This document shows, piece after piece, positions 44,544 through 55,130 of a DNA stretch of 64,000 bases. This DNA comes from Lolium rigidum (lineage: Eukaryota > Streptophyta > Magnoliopsida > Poales > Poaceae). Location: assembly GCF_022539505.1 (NCBI RefSeq), contig NC_061514.1, positions 38,097,769-38,161,768 of the forward strand, read 5' to 3'. The notes beneath the pieces were generated by a model. That model made no database searches and was not told the DNA's origin. It saw only the letters and a program-made list of their open reading frames with translations. The position numbers and the translations under genes were made by a program. The number at the start of each line of letters is the position of its first letter. The stretch's first letter is position 1.

Positions 44544-45059
44544 CCTTCCTACACATTAGGACCTAGGAGCGCCAGAAATGTGCCGAAACGGAAACTTAAC
44601 GAATCAACATTTCGTCGCAACATTGCCAACTCATTTTCATCTCATCAAATCCCCTCGGTCGCCGACACAAACACAAACACAACATATATATGCCACACAC
44701 GCTTTGCTTCAAATTTCCAATATACGACAATATCATTCCTCAATTTGTTCATTAATCACCTATTTGCTTGATATATTAGTAGACAAGATCGAGATGTCAT
44801 GCCGACCAGGATGTATGGATTCCTATGTTCTAGATCTAGATCTAGATCTAGATTGAGCGGTCAATGCGGGATAGATAGATCTAATCTACATAGAGATATG
44901 GGAGATGCATGTAGGAAGGAAAGTTTTGCTCGAAAAATATTAATTTCTTTGGTAAATTGGCTAAATTTGGGGTACAAAGGGGCAACAACTAGCTGGGTTG
45001 GGAGAAGGGTCGAGTTGTGTGGGAGGAGTAGTGGGGTGTGAGTTGGTGGCAGCAAATAA
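44544..45059. other. CACTA interior, right side
   Basis: Non-coding sequence of the CACTA element between element C and the subterminal array. Contains a short (CTAGAT)n microsatellite at 44827-44850. No transposase motifs. Confidence 0.6.
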
Positions 45060-45418
45060 GTGCCCAGGTTATTGCCCGCACACCAAGATAAGGGTGCGCC
45101 GACAATAGAGTGGGCGTTCATCTGTATTTGATCCGGGCCAGGCCTAGAAATTACTGCCAGCGCACCAGCCTAGGGGTGCGTCGGCGCCATCGCGCCCATG
45201 CTTGGTGCGTCGGCAGTAATTTCTGGGCATGGCCCGGATCGGGCGAGCCACAACCTGGTTTTATCGCCGGCACATCTTTTTCCCTGGTGCGCCGTCAGTA
45301 ATACACCTTCGCCAGCGCGACGACGTCTTGGCGCGCCGGCAATATTTGCCACTGGCGCAGGAAAATTCTAGTGCGCCGACAATGCTTTTTTCCATCTATA
45401 GGGGTTTTCCTAGTAGTG
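45060..45418. repeat. right subterminal repeats and terminus of the CACTA element
   Basis: Copies of GGTGCGCCGACAAT / GTGCGTCGGCAGTAAT in both orientations, as at the left end, leading to the terminal CCTAGTAGTG. Confidence 0.8.
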
Positions 45419-46470
45419 ACTCTGGCTCTTCCTTCACCTCGCGCTTCGGCACGCTGTACGACGTGGCGCGGTGCGAGGAAGGCGTCGATCGCGCCGGCCC
45501 CGAAGAAGAAGAGTTCGAGGAGGACGATTACGTTCTCCTCGGTGTTCAGCGCGCTGCGACCGAAGGAGATGGCGGCGGGGAAGGTGGCATCTCCAGCCTT
45601 GGGGCGCCGTTGTGGATGTCGTCGACGATGTTTGGAGGGTGCGCCCGGGAACGCCCCAGAAATAGACACACCCCTCCTTGTTCCAGGTGTTCCTTCGGCT
45701 CATGAGGTCGTCGGTGTTGTTCATGTCGGTGTCGTACTGCGCCTGGAAGAAGTCCGCCCACCAATGGTCGTTACCGGTGGGGGCCCAGGTGGAATCGGCT
45801 CGCTCCTCCGTGCTGAGGCGAGCTCGCTGGGTCCTGATCGCGACCCTCCAGCGATCGGTTCCCGGCGGTGGTGGTGGTGGGACGCCGATCCCTTTGACGG
45901 CCATCCTCCAGCCGCCGCTGCTTGGTAGGTGGATGTCCGGCGAGACAGGGCACCGCACACGGTACAACGCGCATGCCTCCGCCACCGTGAGGCTGCCGCC
46001 CCCGAAGCCGTTCGCCGCGAGGATGTTCTTGCGGGAGGACGAAATTGGCGCTGAGGCGAGAGGAAGGAGGTGCGGCGAGATTGGAAGCGACGAGATTGGA
46101 ATAGGAAACGTGGCGAGAGGAAGGAGGGGCGCTCTTTATTATTGTACAGTGGAGGCAGTCAAGGTGGCAACGGGGTGTTGGGCGCAATAAATGCCGGTGA
46201 GGATGGCCACACGGCCATGCACGATGAGACGCTTCACTGCGTCGCCTGAAAAAGTCGGGCGCTATTAACGTCGCTTGACTAGAGGTAGGCGACAGGGTTT
46301 AGACTTCCGTGTCAATGACGTGTCGGGCCCGACACTCCCCACCTCGCTTCTCGCTGTGTCCGGCGTGCCCGGAGTGTCCCATGTGGATCGGGGATGGGCT
46401 CAGGGCGTTAGACACCGTATTGGGCCGCGCCGGACGGAAGGGGCATTTGGGGCACGCGGCTGGGAATGAA
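45419..46470. mobile_element. right half of the GAGCATCTCC-ended element
   Basis: Resumes after the duplicated ACT with the coding sequence of the split protein, then a non-coding, GC-rich stretch up to a degenerate end at about 46470 (TTTGGGGCACGCGGCTGGGA). Confidence 0.5.
45422..46000 (-). pseudogene. N-terminal part of the transposon-associated protein split by CACTA
   Basis: Minus-strand frame with VAEACALYRVRCPVSPDIHL, DRWRVAIRTQRARLSTEERA, WWADFFQAQYDTDMNN and YFWGVPGRTLQ; after a frame change near 45640 it continues IVDDIHNGAPRLEMPPSPPP and then a Ser-rich linker. Proteins starting in this way recur in wheat repeats; function not known to me. It would continue into 8536-8100 if the CACTA element were absent. 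Confidence 0.5.
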
Positions 46471-46545
46471 AAAATGTCCGCCGCACCCCAAATACTTCGG
46501 GTACTCGACATTGCCCTACCTAGTTTTGCCCGACAGGGGCCCATC

Positions 46546-46994
46546 TGAAACGTCGCAACCCGAGAAGGTCCAAGACGTAGGTTGCACGTTGAATAGATGG
46601 AAGGAGACGATTTCTTTAAGTACAGGGCAAGGAAACATATTCAAGTATGGAAATATTAGATAGAATATATTTGTATTGTAACCAAATTCGGGCAGGACTC
46701 TCGGGACATGGCCTCCTATTTAAGGGCAAGGAGAGGGCTGCCGGATTTCTCTCAACCTCTCACGCATACACCAAACCGTAGTCACCTTGCCTCTTGGTGA
46801 GAACTCATCCACGCAGATTCACCCATAATCAAGATAAGACATGCATGACGTAAGGGTATTACCTCTACGAAGGCCCCGAACCTAGGTAAATCTCGCCTCC
46901 CGCTTGTATGGTATCCAATGTGTAGTGCTAACATGCATGTTTCCACTAACCCTAATCCTTTCATAGTGGGCATTGCTGAGGAACCACCTCGTCA
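46546..46994 (+). mobile_element. probable gypsy solo LTR
   Basis: From TGAAACGTCGC (46546) to CCTCGTCA (46994). It has a TATA-like CTATTTAAGGGC (46711), and GACGTAAGGGTATTACC followed by CCCCGAACCTAGGTAAATC, a hallmark of the R/U5 region of several grass gypsy families. The flanking pentamers (CCATC, GTATC) agree in only three of five bases, so the borders are uncertain. Confidence 0.55.
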
Positions 46995-48340
46995 GTATCC
47001 CAATTAGTAAACCAGCAAGATCGCACATGGAAAGAAAATGTAGTGAGAAGCATTTTCATGCCTTTTGATGCGGATGTTGTCCTTAGTATTAGACTTCCAA
47101 CCTACGAAAGAGACTTTGTTTTCTGGACTCTAGAGAATCACGACATGTTCACTGTCAGAAGCGCTTATAATCTTGCTCTGGATATAAAGAATGAAAGGTT
47201 ACTAAATACAAGCAAAGGTTCATATATGGAGAGATAGTTGGGTTGCAAGGGAAAATATGAAGATAACATCCAACAATTTAAGATTAAGAAGAGTATCCCA
47301 ACTGATAAACCAACAAGATCGCACCTGGAAAGAAAATGTCGTGAGAAGCATTTTCATGCCTTTTGATGCGGATGTTGTCTAAGACTTCCAACCTTTTGAT
47401 GCAGATGTTGTCCTTAGTACTAGACTTCCAACCTACGAAGGAGAAGATTTTATTTACTAGACTCTAGAGAATCACGATATGTTCACTCTGAGAAGCGCTT
47501 ATAATCTTTCTCTAGACCTAAAGAATGAAAGGTCACCAAATACGAGCAATAATCAAAATGGAGATAGAAGCCTGTGGAAATTAATATGGAGCACCAATGT
47601 TCCCCCAAAGGAAAAAAATATTTACTTGGAAGCTTGATACTAATAGCTTGCTGTCCAGGTGAATAGAGCTCGTAGGCTACCAAATGTGCTCCCTATGTGT
47701 ACTATATGTGGAATGGATGAGGAGATAGACCTCCATGCGACAATGATCTGCACAAAAGCTTTAGCCTTTAGACAAGGTCTGTCAAAAATTTGGAAGCTAC
47801 CTCCGTATTCAAAAATGTCATGTATAGGACCTGACTAGGTTCTTTCTTGTCTTGCTAGATAGCATAAGCCAGGATATGAGAAGTAAAATGATGCTCATTT
47901 GGTGGAGAGCATGGCATCATAGAAATAATATTATCTTTGATAATGGTCAAGCATATGTGGATAACTCGATAAGTTTCTAGCAAAACTATCTTAATGTTGT
48001 ACAAGGTTTAACTTCAGGTACAATACTGTCAATCGGAAGGGAAAAGCTCCGGTACAACAGGGAAAATGGTGGGCATGTAGCTATTAATAATTCTATCCCA
48101 GATTTGGTTATAGACAGTGATTGCATGGGTGTCATTGAGGCCTTCAAGGAAGGCAACATAGACATATCAGAAATTATAACACGGTTGCTCATGATTTGTG
48201 TCAGTTTAGTCGGAGAGAGTTGGGTAGTAGTGTGTTGCTAAGTGCGGTCCCGACCCGCGCGTCGAGATCGGCTCGAAAAGACTGTAACCAAAACATTATT
48301 TCTTGATTAATATACAACCACTTCAAGGAAAAAGAAAGCT
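46995..48340 (+). mobile_element. decayed LINE with an internal tandem duplication
   Basis: Frameshifted pieces of a LINE ORF2 C-terminus: VRSIFMPFDADVVLSIRLP and MFTVRSAYNLALDIKNER, then WKLIWSTNVPPKEK (zf-RVT) at about 47575, CTICGMDEEIDLHA at about 47700, MLIWWRAWHHRNNIIFDN at about 47890 and an RNase H-like end at about 48110-48230. The segment starting GTATCCCAA at 46995 is repeated from 47293 (spacing about 298 bp). Many stops; no function. Confidence 0.7.
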
Positions 48341-48499
48341 AGGCTCATTGAGTCTTATGTTTAAGAAAAAAACAAAAAATAGAAGCTGAGGTGTCTCTTA
48401 TGTACTACACGTCCTTTGTATTCTGGAAGGAGCAGCATTCAAAATAAAGACTAGGAAATTAAGTACTAGCAGAAGCTGAAATGGAAGAAAAGCTGCAAT

Positions 48500-49042
48500 T
48501 CGTATTCGTAGGCCGACGCGCACCCAATTGTTTTGTTTAGGCCCGGTCCAGTCCACGGACACGCCGCGCCTCTCCTCTCCTCCGTCTCCTTCTTCCTCCT
48601 CCTCCTCCTCCTCCTCGCCTGGCTGCCGTACGCGCAGCTCCCCACGCGGCCTCTCTTCCTCCTCACGTCTCTCCCCGTCGCCCCACCGGGAAAAGCCAAA
48701 ACTCGCTTCCTCCTCCGCCGCCGGCACCAAACCCTAACCCTCCCGCCGGCCTCCTCCATGCGCCGCCGCCTCGCCGCCGACCATGGCCGCCTCTAGGGTT
48801 TCACGGCCCTCGCCATGGTGATCGTCCCCGCGCCCTCGAACAACTCCGCCGCGTCGGTAAGCGTCTGTATCTGCCCCCCACCCTTGTATCCCAACCGCGA
48901 TTCGATCTCCTCGGCTCGCTCCGCAACCGCCCGCGCCGAATCCGAATTCTCAATGCGTGCCTGTCCTGCCACCAGCTTCGCTTGATTCGCCGGACCAAGG
49001 ATCCCGCCGCCGCCGAGGCGCCCTGGGCAGGAGATCTTCGTG
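48500..49042 (+). promoter_or_regulatory. promoter/5' leader of the ABC1 kinase gene
   Basis: CT-rich with a (TCC)n run at 48592-48618. Two short upstream frames precede the main start: ATG at 48783 (12 codons) and ATG at 48815, whose frame crosses a likely leader intron (48857 GTAAGC to about 48976 CCACCAG) and overlaps the main start in another frame. No clear TATA box. Confidence 0.5.
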
Positions 49043-52000
49043 ATGTCGAGGTCAGCTCCCGTGCCCGCATAATCTCCTATTTTGTTGCCATCCTGTGCTT
49101 ATTAGTCTGTAAATTTGGTGCAATTCGCCCAATGCTGAAGTTGCAAACCGATTTGCTCCTGCTCCCAGGTTTATGCAATTAGGGAAGAGCGGCAGCAGGA
49201 AGCTCGCTCATGCTATATTGGCCAACTCCAAGCCCAGCAGCTCCAACATCGGACCGAGCTTCGCGTCCGGTTTGGCCTATAAAACCAGGGCGTATCTGCA
49301 CGGGGGAGTCCACAATGGCCCGAGCACCTCATTCATGCTCGGGCGGGCAAAGGAGGGCTTGCACTGGAGCCCTGGTGCCAGGAACTTCTCGGTTCTCTCG
49401 GCCTGTAGTCGCAACGCATTCCACAGCCAACTGGCTTGGAAGCAACTCATGGCGCGTGTACCAAAAGCATCTCCGGCTCTAAGAAAGGCTGCCTGTGCCG
49501 TCACCTTGGCTGCCAGTAGGTCCAAGTTGGTTCCATACCTCGCCGCTCTCGTGGCTGGGGAGTTGATGCTAGCTCAGGAGAGTAGCGCGGATGGCGAGTA
49601 CCTCCAGATACGCGAGAATATCTACAACCGGGCTCAGGACAGCCGTATCTATGTGTCCTCGGTGATATTTTCGGCGGTGGAGATGGTTATCATAATCCTC
49701 AGATCGATATATCTGGCGTTCTTGTTCACTCCCAGCATACTGATGGCGCCGTTTGCTGATAATCTTGGCAGCAAGTACAGGAAAACGTGGCTCCGCCTTG
49801 TGCACCGTACTTTGGAGATGGCAGGCCCTGCGTTTATCAAATGGGGCCAGTGGGCTGCGACACGTCCTGATCTGTTTGCCAATGACCTGTGTACCGAATT
49901 GTCAAAGCTACACACTAAAGCGCCAGCTCACAGCTATGCATATACCAAGAAGACTGTCGAGAAGGCGTTTGGTCGGAAGATATCTGACATTTTTGTCGAG
50001 TTTGAAGAAGAGCCTGTGGCGTCTGGAAGTGTCGCTCAAGTGCACCGAGCTCGCTTGAACTTCAAACATCCTGGCCAGAAGACAAAGATTATAACAGTAG
50101 CGGTAAAAGTAAGGCATCCGGGTGTAGGAGACTCGATACGGAGAGATTTCAGTATCATTAATGCAGTGGCTAAAACATCAAGATACATTCCAGCGTTAAA
50201 TTGGTTACGGCTAGATGAGAGCGTGCAACAGTTTGCTGTTTTCATGATGTCTCAGGTTGACCTTGCAAGGGAAGCTGCTCACTTGAGCCGGTTTATCTAC
50301 AATTTCCGCATGTGGAAAGATGTGTCGTTTCCCAAACCTCTCTATCCACTTGTTCATCCTGCTGTCTTGGTCGAGACTTATGAGCATGGCGAGAGCGTCT
50401 CACACTACGTGGATGATCAAGATGGACATGAACGTATTAAAAGTGCTCTTGCACATATTGGCACTCACGCACTCTTGAAAATGTTACTGGTAATGCATTC
50501 TTAGTCTTCTTTTTCTTATTTCAGTTTGCCTTTGAAGTTGAGAGTAGATAATTTTGTATGGAACAACAGAATGTTACAGATTCCCCTTGAAATAATTCAT
50601 ATAAATTATTATTTTCTTCAGAGGTATATTGGATCCTGAATGGTTTAGGAATTTGTGTGTCAACCAAAAATACAAAAATCATATTACCCCGGTTATTGTG
50701 TTACTATACTCTTGAATGGAGTGGAATAATTGGCATTGGAAATATCTAATGAGAAGGATATACAAACGAAAAAACAGTGCACGTTATCTCAATATAGTAG
50801 AATATCAAAATTGTGTCTAGGCCCAGAGGGAGTATTGGCTATGTTGTAAGTTCAAGTTGAGTGTGACTGCATCTATTCTTAGTTAGGAAAATCAATTTCT
50901 AATGTTGATACTTATTTACAAACATAACCAGGACATATCGATATGGATTTAAAATTTATTAGAAGATAACAGTATTAGTTGACAGAATTATCTCTGAGCA
51001 GAGAATTACTTCAGAATGCATGCTTACTGAACTCGAACAATTGAATGAGTTGATGAAACACGAAATCCGAAATAGATACTCTCTAGAAAATCAAATAGGC
51101 TTCTATATTATTTTATTCATCAGAGTGGCACCCATGCTCCTTAGTTCTCGAAAACTTATGCATGCAGGTCACAGTAAATAAATCATTAGTATTTTGGTCA
51201 GATTTCTTCTGTATGTGTCTGTCCTTATTTAGCACATTTTTGTAGTGTTGTGTATATACCCATTGGCACTTAGCATTTTGGAACTTGTATTTACGGTTTC
51301 ACATCCTTCATTGCTTTGTCACCTCATTAACATCCACCTTTTCCAGGTTGATAATTTCGTCCATGCCGATATGCATCCTGGAAATATTCTAGTCCGTGTT
51401 GTACGGCCAAAAAATACAAATAACACCCTTCGGAAGTCAAGGCCACACGTGGTATTCCTTGATGTAGGAATGACTGCTGAACTTTCAAGTAATGACCGTG
51501 TGAATTTGCTGGAGTTTTTCAAGGCTGTTGCACGTCGAGATGGCCGTACAGCAGCAGAGAGTACGCTTAAGTTGTCAAAACAGCAGAATTGCCCAAATCC
51601 AAAAGTTTTTATTGAGGTAATTATTCTCTTTTTTTATTGCCAATAGTCTCTTGGGGTTACAAACTCGTTTTTTCATTTTGAATTTCTCCTTTTCATTGAT
51701 AAACTAGGTTGCTGTAGTGAACTAGTGGCTGAAAGTCCATGAGAAATCATATTCTGATGCTAAGACTTCATGGTTGCAATTATTGAGAAATCTTGCCTTT
51801 TTTTTTGCCAACAGGAAGTTGAACGAGCATTTTCCTTCTGGGGTACCCCTGAAGGTGATATTATCCACCCTGCTGATTGTATGCATCAGTTGCTTGAGCA
51901 AGTCCGACGTCATAAAGTAAACGTTGATGGGAACGTTTGCACTGTCATGGTGACTACATTAGTTCTTGAGGTAAATTTATGCTTTTTTGTTACAGAATTT

Positions 52001-54162
52001 TGTTCTTAATTTTTTGTTTGTTTATGCTACCAAATCTTCCCAAAGCTCAGTAGTTGTCCTGTAGAGCACCATGACCTGAGCCTCAAGGTTACTTAGGATT
52101 GCACGGGATTATAGTGCCTGCAGAAATTGTGTCACATGAGAAAAGTATTCACTGAGCTTTAATAGGTTACAGGTAAAAGAGTTTTTGTTGGTTACCTTAA
52201 ATGATATGTCTAGTTTTTGCTGTAATTTAAGATCTTAGACAAATGCAGGGCCTCTTTGTTTGGGTTGGCTGTGCTGTCAAAGCAGCTGTGGGCTGGCTGT
52301 GCTATCAAAACTGCTGTTCTGAGAAAGCTCTGTTGCTGAGTTTTGCTCTTGGCAACCTGGCTGGTAGTATGGCTGTTACACAATTCTTTTATAATCTTTA
52401 AAACTACTGACGAATAGGCCTAGAGCACACACACACACACACACACACAATTCATCAAAATCCATGCATCTCTTGTACTCCCTCTGTCCCGAAAAGGGTG
52501 TCGCAGATTTGTCTAAATTCAAATGTATCTAGACACTCTTCAGTATATAGATACATCCAAATTTAGACAAATCCGTGACATCCTTTTCGGGGCGGAGGGA
52601 GTATATAACATCATGACTACTACCTCTGATCTAAAATCAGTGTCGCAATTTTATCTAGATACGAAGACATTTTAGTTATAGACACATCCGTATCTAGCAT
52701 GATGGTATCTAGATAAAGTTGTGACACTTATTTTAGAACGGATGGAGTAACTACTAGTGCAACAAGGCAAAGTCAAGCTTCAAAAAAGCGCTGAGCGCTA
52801 AGCGAGCGGTGAGGCACCGCCTAGAGGAAGTGTTGCTTAAGCGAGCTTAAGCGCTCAGGCCAAAATTGTACGGAAGTGCTGCTTAAGTGCCGTCGGTTGC
52901 ATTTTTAGCGCACACAACCTCCAATCTTCCTTTAAAGTTAGCCCAGCGAGACAATATTAGCCCAGTAAGGCCCATACAAAACCCTAGACTGCTCAGCTCA
53001 ATCTGAACCATCTATATTTTCTAATCTCAACCGTCCATCTACTCTCTTTTATCTCTTTCCCACACCTGCTCCCTTTGAACCACACATCAACAGCCGCAAT
53101 GGCCTTCCTGCAGCTCCTGTTCCATGGATTCCCTCTCTCCGCCCCTCCCTCCACGGCTTCGCCCCACCTTCCCTGCATCCACCGCTCCTTCCCTACCCTG
53201 TTTCCTTGACTAGATTCTAGCATTAGCACACAAGGTCGCTTAATTGCGCGCTCAGGCCATAAGCGAAGCGTAAGGCCGCCGCTCAGCGCTTAAGCGCGCT
53301 TAAGCGCACCTAGGCGTACGCTTTTTTGAACCATGGGCAAAGTAATAATCAGCCACTGTTCCTGAACCTAATAACATATTAATTATAGTAGGCCCTGGCT
53401 GGAACATATGAACTGAAAAGAAGATACAGAAGTACTCCCTCCGGTCGGATTAAATCGACGCGGATGAGAGCCAAACTTAGTGTATCCCGTGTGTAAACCC
53501 GCGTCAATTAAAGAGGATCAGAGGTAGTAAATATCAACTGGCTATATTCAGTTCACCAGTTCTGTTATTTTTATCATCAGCTGACAAACACAAATGTACA
53601 GAAGCTTGGTACGGGTGTGGTCTAGGTGGCGCCTGTTGATTGATAGATTGTTTTTGATTGACTTAGCACGTGTAGTTCGAGGACTGGCTTTGGAAAAGCC
53701 TACCACGAAGCTAAACCCTTTGTTTCTTTTGCATGGCTTATCTCAGTTCAAAGCTAATAAAAGCCGAAACAAAGAGGCCCATAAACTTGTAGCCGTCATT
53801 TCTGCTTTCTTAAAAAAAATGGCTTTGGAACGGGGATTTTAGACCCCATGTCTGCCATTGTGGATGGTGACATGGCAGAAGTGTTGATGCAACATTTTAT
53901 TAGAAACAAATGTGCATTTTGGCCCACGGTGCGTTTTTGTCAATTTTTTTGCTTCTTTGTTGAGTTTCTTCTGTTGATAAAATTGATGTATAAATGTGCA
54001 ATAAAACAACTGATTCGCCTGAATTTGTTTATCCCTTTACAGGGCTGGCAGCGGAAGTTGGATCCAGATTACAATGTGATGAAAACATTACAAACCTTAC
54101 TATTTAAAGAAGACTGGGCCAAGTCCCTTCAGTATACAATCGAAGGGCTTATGGCACCTTAG
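49043..54162 (+). CDS. ABC1/UbiB-family atypical protein kinase, five exons
   Basis: Exons 49043-49050, 49169-50489, 51347-51616, 51815-51970 and 54043-54162 give 1875 nt, 624 residues, with GT-AG introns and open phase throughout. The start MSRF is split by intron 1 and fits plant homologues. Motifs: KWGQ at 227-230 (the KxGQ signature), Ala/Gly loop ASGSVAQVHRA at 287-297, VAVK with the ATP-binding Lys at 316, a DLAREAAH segment at 367-374, catalytic HADMHPGN at 449-456 and DVG at 482-484. A hydrophobic segment lies at about 165-190. The basic N-terminus suggests import into mitochondria (inference). Family members (COQ8, ADCK) support ubiquinone or lipid metabolism through atypical ATP-binding activity; this one looks closest to the ADCK2-like group (from memory). 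Intron 4 (2072 bp) is enlarged by transposons. No lesion is seen. Confidence 0.9.
52428..52449. repeat. (CA)n microsatellite
   Basis: About eleven CA units in intron 4 of the kinase gene. Confidence 0.9.
52478..52601. mobile_element. Stowaway MITE in intron 4
   Basis: 124 bp between TA dinucleotides. Left end CTCCCTCTGTCCCGAAAAGG; the right end reverse-complemented is CTCCCTCCGCCCCGAAAAGG. The interior is itself nearly palindromic. Confidence 0.9.
52620..52747. mobile_element. second Stowaway MITE in intron 4
   Basis: 128 bp between TA dinucleotides. Ends CTACCTCTGATCTAAAATCA and, reverse-complemented, CTCCATCCGTTCTAAAATAA. Confidence 0.85.
52774..53335. mobile_element. hAT-type non-autonomous element in intron 4
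   Basis: Flanked by the 8-bp duplication GGCAAAGT (52766-52773 and 53336-53343). Terminal repeats CAAGCTTCAAAAAAGCG and CATGGTTCAAAAAAGCG match at 14 of 17 positions. The subterminal regions are rich in GCGCTTAAGCG-type motifs in both orientations. The centre (about 52990-53215) looks like unrelated, gene-like CT-rich sequence. No transposase. Confidence 0.85.
53435..53527. mobile_element. third Stowaway MITE in intron 4
   Basis: About 93 bp between TA dinucleotides. Ends CTCCCTCCGGTCGGATTAAA and, reverse-complemented, CTACCTCTGATCCTCTTTAA, with GACGCGG near both ends. Confidence 0.75.
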
Positions 54163-54684
54163 GTGTTCACTTGTATCTGCCCAATTTTGCTGATCTGGTT
54201 TACGTGCGGTCGACAGATGTTTTTTCTTGTCCTGTTTTACTTAGTTTTTAGACTTACAGTTTTGTGCTCCTCATCTTGGCCTGTGCTGCCAAAACGGCCA
54301 CGCTAAAGTAATAATTGCAGCATTCTTTCGAGCAACTGGAGTACCAGCCCCTGGGATATGCTTGTCGGTCAGGCCAAAGGACGGGTCCTTTTGAGTGCCT
54401 CCCAGTTTTTTCTTCTTGATAGATACTAAGATGTAGCGAAGGCCCCTTATCCTGATGCTCTTGTTTGTAACAGGAGAGATTGTATCAGTGAATGAGAAAT
54501 TTGTCTTTATATGTATACAGAAAGATACAGTTCATTGTTTCAAAGAAAAGCACGTTCTGTCTGACAAAATTTTCTGAACGGATATGTTTGAAAAGCAGTG
54601 TGAGTGATGATCTGGACGCCCAGACTTGCTCCTGTAGATATGCAAGTGCTCTACTACTGCTCATCCAGCTTATTCTTGTCTTTT
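54163..54684 (+). other. 3' UTR and downstream region of the kinase gene
   Basis: No coding sequence. T-rich, with sequence typical of plant 3' UTRs; no canonical AATAAA was singled out. Confidence 0.5.
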
Positions 54685-55130
54685 TTACTTTCTGATGACT
54701 TTGTTTGCTTTGCTCAGTGGTGTATCCGCTTTGCTTTGTTGCTTCATGGCTCTTGGCCAGGCTGCTGCTTTTTTCATGTTATCCTTTCGAATTGAGAGAG
54801 GTTTGTGGCGAGCTGCGCTGTCAAAGTTGATGTTGCGGGAGCGGATAGCTTCTTTTCGCATCTGTCTTGCTTCCTCGTTGGTTTCTTGGACTGTGTTCTT
54901 CCACTCCTCTTCAAGCTCTTTCGCCTTCACATATTCTTCTTCTGCCAAGCGCCTGTTTTCTACAGCTAGCTCGTAAAGTCTGTTGGTTTCCAGCTTGTCC
55001 TCTAGAATTGATGTTGTAATCTTGGCTATGTTTTTAGATTCTGCCAGGAGTTGTTTACGCTTAGCTTCAAGAGCTTCTACATCCGCAGTCACCTCTGGGG
55101 TGATTGGGGTCGTCAGAATCTCTTTCTGAT
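54685..55130 (-). CDS. C-terminal exon of an unrecognised coiled-coil protein
   Basis: A minus-strand open frame of about 145 codons. From about 55124 (after a possible acceptor GTTCATCAG) it reads KEILTTPITPEVTADVEAL, then a heptad-rich Glu/Lys segment (NRRLAEEEYVKAKELEEEW, MRKEAIRSRN) and a basic C-terminus ending NKVIRK at 54688. Highly charged, strongly coiled-coil prone, no membrane segment. The frame convergently overlaps nothing known and lies about 520 bp past the end of the kinase gene. No upstream exon or promoter was recognised above 55130, so it may be the last exon of a gene or a captured or duplicated fragment. I do not recognise the family. Confidence 0.4.

Larger units (their letters stand above)
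8540..45418. mobile_element. CACTA transposon with nested insertions (outer limits)
   Basis: The left terminus is CACTACTAGGAAAAGGGCTA (8540); the right terminus, reverse-complemented, is CACTACTAGGAAAACCCCTA (45418). The 3-bp target duplication ACT is present at 8537-8539 and 45419-45421. Both ends carry arrays of a GTGCGCCGGCAGTA-like subterminal motif, as expected of En/Spm-type elements. The element's own DNA is 8540-10504 and 44544-45418, about 2.8 kb; everything between is later insertions. No transposase is visible, only a short broken ORF at 9062-9322, so it is a non-autonomous derivative. Termini of this form are known from Triticeae Caspar-like families; that family name is from memory. 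Confidence 0.93.

Noticed and set aside
45371..46190. Plus-strand frames of 158-185 codons.
   Set aside because: They are antisense to the minus-strand frame with recognisable WRVAIRTQRARL and WGVPGRTLQ segments, which is the more plausible coding strand.
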